DNA of 20,692 nt, taken from an uncultured Treponema sp. (lineage in GTDB: Bacteria; Spirochaetota; Spirochaetia; Treponematales; Treponemataceae). The notes beneath the pieces are model-generated. The model was not told where the DNA came from and searched no databases. It saw nothing but the letters and a program-made list of their open reading frames with translations. The translations under genes and the position numbers were made by a program. How positions within the stretch are numbered: position 1 is the stretch's first letter; each line of letters starts with the position of its first letter. Location of the stretch: positions 1 to 20,692 of the forward strand of contig CALDWC010000069.1 of the NCBI GenBank assembly GCA_937923945.1, written 5' to 3'. Positions 15,536 through 20,692 of this stretch are shown here, piece after piece.

Positions 15536-16921
15536 ATGAATTGCTATTTATTTGTTGATTTTGGAAGCACCAATACAAAAATTACGTTGGTCGATACGGA
15601 GCGCGAAGAAATACTCGCGACGGCAAAAGCCTACACCACGGTTGCAACCGATGTGATGGAAGGCTTTAATCGGGCGCTCGACGACATAAAAAAACAGGTT
15701 TCCGACTTTTCCATCGTGAAAAGTTTAGCCTGTTCATCTGCGGCGGGCGGCTTAAAAATTATCGCCATCGGCTTGGTACCGGAGCTGACGAGCGAAGCGG
15801 CAAAGCGCGCCGCACTCGGAGCCGGTGCAAAAGTCATTCACACGTACAGCCATCATCTCAACAATGACGAAGCGGCTGAAATTGTGAACTCGCCGGCTGA
15901 CATTATTTTGCTTGCGGGCGGCACGGACGGCGGCGATTCGCTGTGTATTACGCACAACGCCGAGCAGTTGAAAAAGCACGGGGTGAAAGTTCCCGTCGTG
16001 GTTGCCGGTAATAAAAGTGCTACCGACGATATAAAAAAAATTTTTGCCGACAGCGTTGAATACTACATCGTCGAAAATGTGATGCCCAAAATAAATAAAC
16101 TTAACGTTGAAAATGCCCGTGAAACAATCCGTAGTATTTTTATGAAAAACATCATAAAAGCACGCGGAATGCAGCACGTGCAAAACCAAATTGACGGGCT
16201 GATTATGCCGACACCGGCAGCGGTTTTGAAAGCCGCCGAAGTGCTTTCAAAGGGAACCGACAACGAAGAAGGTTTGGGCGAACTTGCCATTATCGACATC
16301 GGCGGAGCGACAACCGACATTCATACGGCAGCATACGGAGATCCGACCCACGGCGGCGTGTTTTATTCCGGCTTGGAAGAACCGTATTTAAAGCGCACCG
16401 TTGAAGGCGACCTCGGAATGCGGTATTCGATTCAGGCTGTTGTTGATGCAGCCGGGATGCGGAGACTGAGGCACTATCTTCCCGATTGGCAAAGCTACAA
16501 CGTTGAAGCGGAAATCGAAAAGCGCTCAAACGACACGAGTTTTATTTCGCAAACGGAAAAAGACCTCGCGTTCGATGCGGCAATCGCTAAAATTTGTGCA
16601 GACCTTTCGATGACTCGCCATGCCGGCACTTTAAAACAAGTATATTCCGGCGGCGACGGAGCGATGTGGCAGCAGGAAGGCAAAGACCTTTCCGAGATTC
16701 CGTACTTTATCGGAACGGGCGGCATTTTAGTTTTTAATAAAAATTACGCCGCTATTATGCAGGCAGCCCTCGCCCGTGAAGATGAACCTTTGGTGTTAAA
16801 ACCGAAAAGTCCGAAATTTTTACTGGACAAACGGTATATTTTAGCGGCAATGGGATTATTGGCAACCGAAAATACCGATATGGCAATTCGCATGATGAAA
16901 AAATATCTGGTAAACAATTAA
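15536..16921 (+). CDS. glmL: Glutamate mutase-associated ATPase, MutL/GlmL family (putative reactivase)
   Basis: A 461-residue ASKHA-fold (actin/Hsp70-type) ATPase. Phosphate-1 motif DFGSTNTKITLVD is at residues 8-20, LAGGTDGGD at 126-134, phosphate-2 motif IIDIGGATTDIH at 252-263, and the adenosine motif GTGG at 393-396. In bacteria with glutamate mutase this gene sits between the S and E subunit genes. It is thought to act as a chaperone that exchanges damaged cobalamin, by analogy with diol dehydratase reactivases. It should not be confused with the DNA-repair MutL. I chose the ATG at 15536 because AGAAGGA lies five nt upstream and the phosphate-1 motif follows at once; an in-frame start 30 nt upstream lacks a ribosome site. 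It lies 26 nt before glmE. Confidence 0.95.
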   Translation: MNCYLFVDFGSTNTKITLVDTEREEILATAKAYTTVATDVMEGFNRALDDIKKQVSDFSIVKSLACSSAAGGLKIIAIGLVPELTSEAAKRAALGAGAKVIHTYSHHLNNDEAAEIVNSPADIILLAGGTDGGDSLCITHNAEQLKKHGVKVPVVVAGNKSATDDIKKIFADSVEYYIVENVMPKINKLNVENARETIRSIFMKNIIKARGMQHVQNQIDGLIMPTPAAVLKAAEVLSKGTDNEEGLGELAIIDIGGATTDIHTAAYGDPTHGGVFYSGLEEPYLKRTVEGDLGMRYSIQAVVDAAGMRRLRHYLPDWQSYNVEAEIEKRSNDTSFISQTEKDLAFDAAIAKICADLSMTRHAGTLKQVYSGGDGAMWQQEGKDLSEIPYFIGTGGILVFNKNYAAIMQAALAREDEPLVLKPKSPKFLLDKRYILAAMGLLATENTDMAIRMMKKYLVNN

Positions 16922-16947
16922 TAAAAACTACAAAAAGGAACAAACGT

Positions 16948-18396
16948 ATGAGAAAAAATAAAAAAATTTCAGAAGCCGATTTTATGGCTGAGCGAAAAGA
17001 AGTATTGGCAACATGGCCGACCGGAAAAGACGTCGACTTACAAGATGCAATTGACTATTTGAAAAAAATCCCCGCAGAACGAAACTTCGCAGAGAAAATG
17101 GAAATGGCGGACAAGGCGGGGATTACTACCGCACAACCGCGAGCCGGCGTTCCGCTCATGGATGAACATATTACCTTGTTGAAATACTTGCAGGATGAAG
17201 GCGGTGCCGACTTTTTACCGAGTACGATTGACGCCTATACCCGCCAAAACCGCTACGAAGAAGGAGAGCGCGGTATTGAAGAGTCAAAAAAAGCGGGACG
17301 TTCATTGATGAACGGATTCCCCGCAGTCAACTGGGGCGTTACAAACTGCCGCAAAGTGGTTGAAAGTGTCAAACTCCCGTTACAAGCTCGTCACGGGACA
17401 CCCGATACGCGACTTTTAGCTGAAATTATCCATGCCGGCGGATTTACCTCAAACGAAGGCGGCGGCATCAGCTACAACGTTCCGTACGCAAAAGCCGTTT
17501 CCATTGAAAAGAGCTTGGAATATTGGCAGTATGCAGACCGTCTCGTCGGTTTTTACGAAGAAAACAGCGTCCATATTAATCGCGAACCGTTCGGTCCTTT
17601 GACGGGAACGCTCGTTCCGCCTTCAATGGCAATCGCCGTCGGAATTATCGAAGCATTACTCGCAGCCGAACAGGGGGTTAAAAGCATCACGGTCGGATAC
17701 GGCATGTGCGGTAACGTCATGCAGGACGTTGCGGCGGTTATCGCGTTGCGTGAACTGACCAAAGAATACATGAAAACCTACGGCTATCACGACACCTACA
17801 TCACGACTGTTTTCCACCAGTGGATGGGCGGCTTCCCCGCAGACGAATCTCGCGCCTACGGACTTATTTCGCTCGGAAGTACTATCGCTGCCCTTTCGGG
17901 AGCGACAAAAGTAATCGTAAAAACGCCGCACGAAGCGTTCGGTATCCCAACGAAGGAAGCAAACGCGGGCGGCATCAAAGCAACCCAAATGGTGCTAAAC
18001 CTGTTGCGCGGTCAACGCTATCCCGACTGTGACGGATTGAAAAGGGAAATCGAGCTAATTAAAGCCGAAACCAAATGCATCATGGACGAAACTTTCCGGC
18101 TGGGTTCGGGCGACTTGTTCGAAGGCACGGTAAAAGCCTTTGAAGCAGGCGTCATCGACATTCCGTTTGCACCGTCAAAGTACAATGCCGGAAAAGCCAT
18201 GCCCGCCCGAGACGATAACGGCGCAATCCGCTACTTGATGACCGGCAACATTCCTTTCACGGACGACATCAAAGCATTCAATCACGATATGCTCGAAAAA
18301 CGGGCAAAAGCCGATAAGCGCGATGTCGGATTCCAAATGACGATTGACGACGTGTATGCCGTCAGTGCAGGGGTTTTAGTCGGCGGACGAAAATAA
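16948..18396 (+). CDS. glmE: Glutamate mutase catalytic (epsilon) subunit, MutE/GlmE
   Basis: A 482-residue TIM-barrel subunit of adenosylcobalamin-dependent glutamate mutase, aligning almost end to end with the clostridial enzyme as I recall it (483 residues). All key active-site residues are present, one number lower than in Clostridium: the arginine claw R65 (AQPRAG), R99 (DAYTRQNRY) and R148 (LQARHGTPD) that holds glutamate, E170 (SNEGGG), and Y176 and Y180 (GISYNVPY). TVFHQWMGGFP and KTPHEAFGIPTKEANAGGIK are also conserved. The enzyme should be active with GlmS. The ATG at 16948 has AAGGA upstream. It is the last gene of the operon: two terminator-like hairpins follow. Methylaspartate ammonia-lyase and mesaconate hydratase genes, often near glmE, are not in the window. 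Confidence 0.97.
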   Translation: MRKNKKISEADFMAERKEVLATWPTGKDVDLQDAIDYLKKIPAERNFAEKMEMADKAGITTAQPRAGVPLMDEHITLLKYLQDEGGADFLPSTIDAYTRQNRYEEGERGIEESKKAGRSLMNGFPAVNWGVTNCRKVVESVKLPLQARHGTPDTRLLAEIIHAGGFTSNEGGGISYNVPYAKAVSIEKSLEYWQYADRLVGFYEENSVHINREPFGPLTGTLVPPSMAIAVGIIEALLAAEQGVKSITVGYGMCGNVMQDVAAVIALRELTKEYMKTYGYHDTYITTVFHQWMGGFPADESRAYGLISLGSTIAALSGATKVIVKTPHEAFGIPTKEANAGGIKATQMVLNLLRGQRYPDCDGLKREIELIKAETKCIMDETFRLGSGDLFEGTVKAFEAGVIDIPFAPSKYNAGKAMPARDDNGAIRYLMTGNIPFTDDIKAFNHDMLEKRAKADKRDVGFQMTIDDVYAVSAGVLVGGRK

Positions 18397-18432
18397 TTTT
18401 CGGATTTAATCGTTATTCACCGAAAGCTTTTT
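18397..18432 (+). terminator. Weak first terminator after glmE
   Basis: TTTCGG (18398-18403) pairs with CCGAAA (18420-18425) and is followed by GCTTTTTTG. The loop is long (16 nt), so it is weaker than the one just downstream. Confidence 0.35.
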
Positions 18433-18447
18433 TGCATAAAACAAAAT

Positions 18448-18481
18448 CGGGTGCCGTGAATGCGGCACCCGGCTTTTTTTT
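18448..18481 (+). terminator. Strong intrinsic terminator of the glm operon
   Basis: A GC-rich perfect 9-bp stem, CGGGTGCCG (18448-18456) with CGGCACCCG (18463-18471), loop TGAATG, followed after GC by eight T residues (18474-18481). On the minus strand the same stem is followed by GATTTTGTTTT, so weak two-way action is possible. Confidence 0.9.
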
Positions 18482-18737
18482 GCGATGAGTTTTATCCGCC
18501 CCCGCTTTATCGTCGGGCACAATTTTTTCAAAAAAAATTGTGCCGTTCTTCTCCGCTCGGTACGCTTCGGTGAAATTTCGGTATAAAACTTACGGTGTGC
18601 GGGAAAAAGCGGTGAACGGAAAAAATCCCGCACCCCGCATCATAAACCGTTTCCGTATTGCTTCCCGAAAAGCGGGGTGCTTCCTTTCGAAAATACGCAA
18701 TACAAAATTATCCGCATTTTTGCTTTGGTGAATAATA
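18482..18737. repeat. Gene-free region with nested inverted repeats
   Basis: No convincing gene lies between the glm terminator and the pdxS promoter. It contains a perfect 13-bp inverted repeat, GGCACAATTTTTT (18516-18528) with AAAAAATTGTGCC (18532-18544), separated by only 3 nt. It also contains GTGCGGGA (18597-18604) with TCCCGCAC (18626-18633), GCACCCCGC (18630-18638) with GCGGGGTGC (18672-18680), and GTATTGC (18655-18661) with GCAATAC (18697-18703). The second and third pairs share 18630-18633 and cannot form together. CCCG (18664-18667) can also compete for 18673-18676. It could be a dispersed repeat element, a decayed gene or an untranslated RNA. Confidence 0.55.
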
Positions 18738-18765
18738 TTGAATAGAAAAAAAGAATAAAATGGTG

Positions 18766-18771
18766 TATAAT
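18766..18771 (+). promoter_or_regulatory. -10 box of promoter for pdxS
   Basis: A perfect TATAAT 41 nt upstream of the pdxS ATG. TTGAAT at 18738-18743 is 22 bp away, too far for a standard -35; the hexamer at 17-bp spacing (TAGAAA) is poor. The position and the terminator upstream still favour a promoter here. Transcription would start near 18778, so the inverted repeats upstream would not be in the mRNA. Confidence 0.5.
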
Positions 18772-18812
18772 GGCTTCTTGTAACTCATATTTTAAGCTAT
18801 TGGAGGCTTTTT

Positions 18813-19661
18813 ATGGATATTTTACAAAAATTGGCAGGCGGCGTGATTATGGACGTAACGACGCCCGAACAGGCAAAGATTGCCGAAAATGCAGGGGCTG
18901 TTGCCGTGATGGCGTTGGAACGGGTTCCCGCAGATATTCGAGCGGCAGGCGGCGTTTCGCGCATGAGCGATCCGAAGATAATCCGCGAAATTATGAAAAC
19001 GGTCAAAATTCCGGTGATGGCAAAGGTGCGAATCGGGCATTTTGTCGAAGCCCAAATTTTGGAAGCGCTCGGGATAGACTTTATCGATGAATCGGAAGTG
19101 CTTTCGCCGGCAGATGAACTTTATCACGTTGATAAAACCAAATTCCACACGCCGTTTGTATGCGGTGCGCGAAACTTGGGCGAAGCGCTCCGCCGCATTC
19201 AAGAGGGTGCGAAAATGATTCGCACAAAAGGTGAAGCCGGCACAGGCGATGTCGTTCAGGCGGTCAAGCACATGCGACAAATTATGAGCGAAATAAGCCA
19301 AGTTAGGGCAATGCGTGAAGACGAACTGTATGTCGCCGCAAAAAATTTTCAAGTGCCGTATACATTGGTTGAATATGTGCACAAAAACGGCAAACTTCCC
19401 GTGCCGAATTTTTCGGCGGGCGGCGTTGCAACGCCGGCGGATGCCGCGCTCATGGTGCATCTCGGGGCGGACGGCGTTTTTGTCGGAAGCGGTATTTTCA
19501 AATCGGGCAATCCCGAAAAACGCGCCGCCGCAATCGTCAAAGCGGTCAAGCATTATAACGACCCGAAAATCCTTGCGGAAGTTTCCGAAGATTTGGGACC
19601 GGCAATGGTCGGGATCAACGAGGATGAAATTAAAACGATTATGAGCGAGCGCGGCGTGTAA
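18813..19661 (+). CDS. pdxS: Pyridoxal 5'-phosphate synthase subunit PdxS (Pdx1)
   Basis: A 282-residue TIM-barrel synthase that builds PLP from ribose 5-phosphate, glyceraldehyde 3-phosphate and ammonia. Key residues are D14 (VIMDV), K71 (VMAKVRIGH, the first imine lysine) and K139 (RTKGEAGTG, the second lysine). FSAGGVATPADAALM and GADGVFVGSGIFKS form the phosphate sites. All three key residues are numbered ten lower than in B. subtilis, so the N-terminus is about ten residues short. The start is firm: TGGAGG (18801-18806) precedes the ATG, and no in-frame start exists upstream in the leader. The glutaminase partner gene pdxT, usually next door, is absent from the window. It forms a single-gene unit between its own promoter and a terminator. 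Confidence 0.97.
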   Translation: MDILQKLAGGVIMDVTTPEQAKIAENAGAVAVMALERVPADIRAAGGVSRMSDPKIIREIMKTVKIPVMAKVRIGHFVEAQILEALGIDFIDESEVLSPADELYHVDKTKFHTPFVCGARNLGEALRRIQEGAKMIRTKGEAGTGDVVQAVKHMRQIMSEISQVRAMREDELYVAAKNFQVPYTLVEYVHKNGKLPVPNFSAGGVATPADAALMVHLGADGVFVGSGIFKSGNPEKRAAAIVKAVKHYNDPKILAEVSEDLGPAMVGINEDEIKTIMSERGV

Positions 19662-19695
19662 TATTTACCGCAGGTTCATTTGGTTCAACGATTTG

Positions 19696-19736
19696 AAAAC
19701 GGCGATTACCGTACATCCGGTGATCGCCGTTTTTTT
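19696..19736 (+). terminator. Intrinsic terminator after pdxS
   Basis: ACGGCGATTACC (19699-19710) pairs with GGTGATCGCCGT (19719-19730), 12 bp with one G-U, loop GTACATCC, then a run of T (19730-19736). The AAAA run at 19696-19699 on the left side would also let it work on the minus strand. Confidence 0.93.
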
Positions 19737-19771
19737 ACGCGGTTTCACTTCGACGTAATTGTGAGAATCTA

Positions 19772-19800
19772 TTGACACACCCATACTTTTGTTATAAAAT
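19772..19800 (+). promoter_or_regulatory. Near-consensus promoter for the omega-amidase-like gene
   Basis: A perfect -35 TTGACA (19772-19777), 17-bp spacer, and TAAAAT (19795-19800), 26 nt before the start codon. It is the strongest -35 box in the window and suggests constitutive expression. Confidence 0.75.
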
Positions 19801-19826
19801 CGACCGTTCTTTGAAGGAGATTATCT

Positions 19827-20645
19827 ATGTCGCAAAAAAGCTTTTCACCGGAAAATTCAAGGAGCGTAATCGAATCTATCCAACCGACGCTTCGTGTGGG
19901 GATTATTCAAACCAACCTTAGCACACAAACCGCTGACGAAATATATTGTTTTACCGAACAGAAGTTAAAAAAAGTTGACAGGGCGCTTGATGTGATCGTA
20001 CTGCCCGAAATGTTCACTGCGGTACACTTGCCGGACTGCCGTCAACTGGCTGAGAAGCCCGCCGGGCAAACAGCACAATGGATGCTGCGTATCGCACGTC
20101 AGCTCAATGCATTAGTATGCGGTTCGATTTCTACAAAAGAAAACGGGCATTTCTACAACCGTTTCTATTTTGCATATCCGGACGGAAAATTGGAGTGGTA
20201 CGACAAGAAAAACTTATATCCGCTGGGCGGAGAGTTTAAGACCTTTACAGCCGGAACAAAAAATCTCAATGTGCATTTTCGAGGCTGGCGACTGGCTGCA
20301 CAAGTTTGTTTCGACATGTGTCGGGCCGGTACATGCGGAAATCCCAACGATTTCGATGTGCTGGTATATGCGGCGTGTTGGCCTGAAGAGCTAAACGAGG
20401 CATGGACAACACTGCTGTGCGGCAGGGCGATTGAAAACCAAGCGTATGCCCTGCTCGCTAATCGTATGGGTACGGACGCTACGGGGCCGCGTTACGCGGG
20501 ACGCTCGTCCGCGTTTACCCCGAGCGGAGAACTGCTCGGTACACTGGAGCCGAAAACGGCGGGGCTGCTTACGGCAGAGCTATCGCACAGCGCATTGGAA
20601 AACTATCGCAGCAAGTACCCGTTTCTGCCAATAATGAACGTTTAA
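19827..20645 (+). CDS. Carbon-nitrogen hydrolase, omega-amidase (YafV/Nit2)-like
   Basis: A 272-residue nitrilase-superfamily amidase. The catalytic triad is E61 (VLPEMF), K127 (YDKKNLYPLGG) and C161 (AAQVCFDM), with the extra glutamate E136 (GGEFKTFTAG). The C-terminal part, CWPEELNEAWTTLLCGRAIENQAY followed by LLANRMGTDATG, is close to the omega-amidase branch, which hydrolyses 2-oxoglutaramate and 2-oxosuccinamate to the oxo acid and ammonia. The stretch after the nucleophile is unusual: CFDMCRAGTCGN replaces the common CYDLRFP, moving the conserved arginine by one and adding two cysteines. The first 20 or so residues are an extension before the first beta strand. The ATG at 19827 has AAGGAG seven nt upstream. 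Omega-amidase is the best guess; another aliphatic amidase is possible. Confidence 0.85.
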   Translation: MSQKSFSPENSRSVIESIQPTLRVGIIQTNLSTQTADEIYCFTEQKLKKVDRALDVIVLPEMFTAVHLPDCRQLAEKPAGQTAQWMLRIARQLNALVCGSISTKENGHFYNRFYFAYPDGKLEWYDKKNLYPLGGEFKTFTAGTKNLNVHFRGWRLAAQVCFDMCRAGTCGNPNDFDVLVYAACWPEELNEAWTTLLCGRAIENQAYALLANRMGTDATGPRYAGRSSAFTPSGELLGTLEPKTAGLLTAELSHSALENYRSKYPFLPIMNV

Positions 20646-20648
20646 CTT

Positions 20649-20671
20649 CGCCGCTGAAATAGCGCGGCTCG
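20649..20671 (+). terminator. Possible hairpin after the omega-amidase gene
   Basis: GCCGC and GCGGC form a short inverted repeat just after the stop codon with an AT-rich loop. No T-run follows before the window ends, so a terminator role is uncertain. Confidence 0.25.
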
Positions 20672-20692
20672 TTAAACGGTCGACTTTTGCTA

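Noticed and set aside
18406..18633. Minus-strand open frame of 75 codons in the glmE-pdxS gap
   Set aside because: It runs through the glm terminator and the 13-bp inverted repeat, is very rich in Arg/Lys, and has no clear ribosome site. More likely a by-product of the repeats than a gene.
18540..18731. Plus-strand open frame of 63 codons in the same gap
   Set aside because: No ribosome site, basic low-information sequence, and it overlaps the inverted repeats.
18822..19553. Long minus-strand open frame opposite pdxS (243 codons)
   Set aside because: It lies antiparallel to a clear pdxS and has His/Arg/Cys-rich composition typical of a shadow frame.
19760..19780. CRP-like or lac-operator-like site (TGTGA...CACAC) near the omega-amidase promoter
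   Set aside because: The half-sites are 11 bp apart instead of 6 and the match is partial; chance similarity overlapping the -35 box.
1..20692. CRISPR arrays, tRNA or rRNA genes, transposases
   Set aside because: I saw no regularly spaced direct repeats, no tRNA-like cloverleaf ends and no transposase motifs anywhere in the window.

Overview
This window reads as chromosomal DNA from a host-associated spirochaete, most likely a Treponema. It has moderate GC and many A/T-rich runs. It carries an LptD-like outer-membrane protein with no lipid A genes in view, and a membrane adenylate cyclase followed by a FecR/fibronectin-like protein and a small outer-membrane barrel protein. From memory this trio resembles the T. 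pallidum TP0485-TP0483 neighbourhood, but I could not check that. A clostridial-type glutamate mutase operon points to amino-acid fermentation. Genus assignment is inference; no rRNA or other marker gene is present.

Layout. Bases 1-339 are non-coding and hold a promoter and a structured leader for a plus-strand PTS EIIC permease gene (340-1374). A minus-strand block (7951 down to 1380) holds four tightly packed genes in the order adenylate cyclase, FecR/FN3-repeat periplasmic protein, signal-peptide/TIG/beta-barrel protein, and a ZnuB-type metal ABC permease. The first three overlap by 23 and 11 nt. A divergent promoter region (7952-8099) leads into a plus-strand pair: a TrmJ-type tRNA methyltransferase (TTG start) and an MsbA-like ABC exporter. 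This pair runs convergently into map, which is on the minus strand. A second divergent region (11362-11584) carries recognisable sigma-70-type promoters for map and for the large lptD-like gene. The glutamate mutase operon glmS-glmL-glmE (15010-18396) follows with its own promoter, a structured leader, an intercistronic hairpin and a strong terminator. Then come a 416-nt gap rich in inverted repeats, pdxS (PLP synthase) with its own promoter and terminator, and a nitrilase/omega-amidase gene with a near-consensus promoter.

How the parts fit. GlmS and GlmE form the coenzyme-B12-dependent mutase that turns L-glutamate into threo-3-methylaspartate. GlmL is its ATPase partner, thought to reactivate the enzyme. 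The later enzymes of the methylaspartate pathway are not in the window. PdxS makes pyridoxal phosphate, but no pdxT is present, and its N-terminus is about ten residues shorter than usual. The omega-amidase-like protein could deaminate keto-acid amides such as 2-oxoglutaramate, which would give a loose nitrogen and 2-oxo-acid theme at the right end.

The best candidate for an undescribed system is the minus-strand cAMP/envelope module. It combines an inner-membrane sensor cyclase, an inner-membrane-anchored periplasmic rod of six to seven FN3-like repeats with a FecR domain, and an outer-membrane barrel with an Ig-like periplasmic domain, all apparently translationally coupled. Other points worth attention are the structured leaders and intercistronic hairpin around the PTS and glm genes, and the nested, mutually exclusive inverted repeats at 18397-18740.
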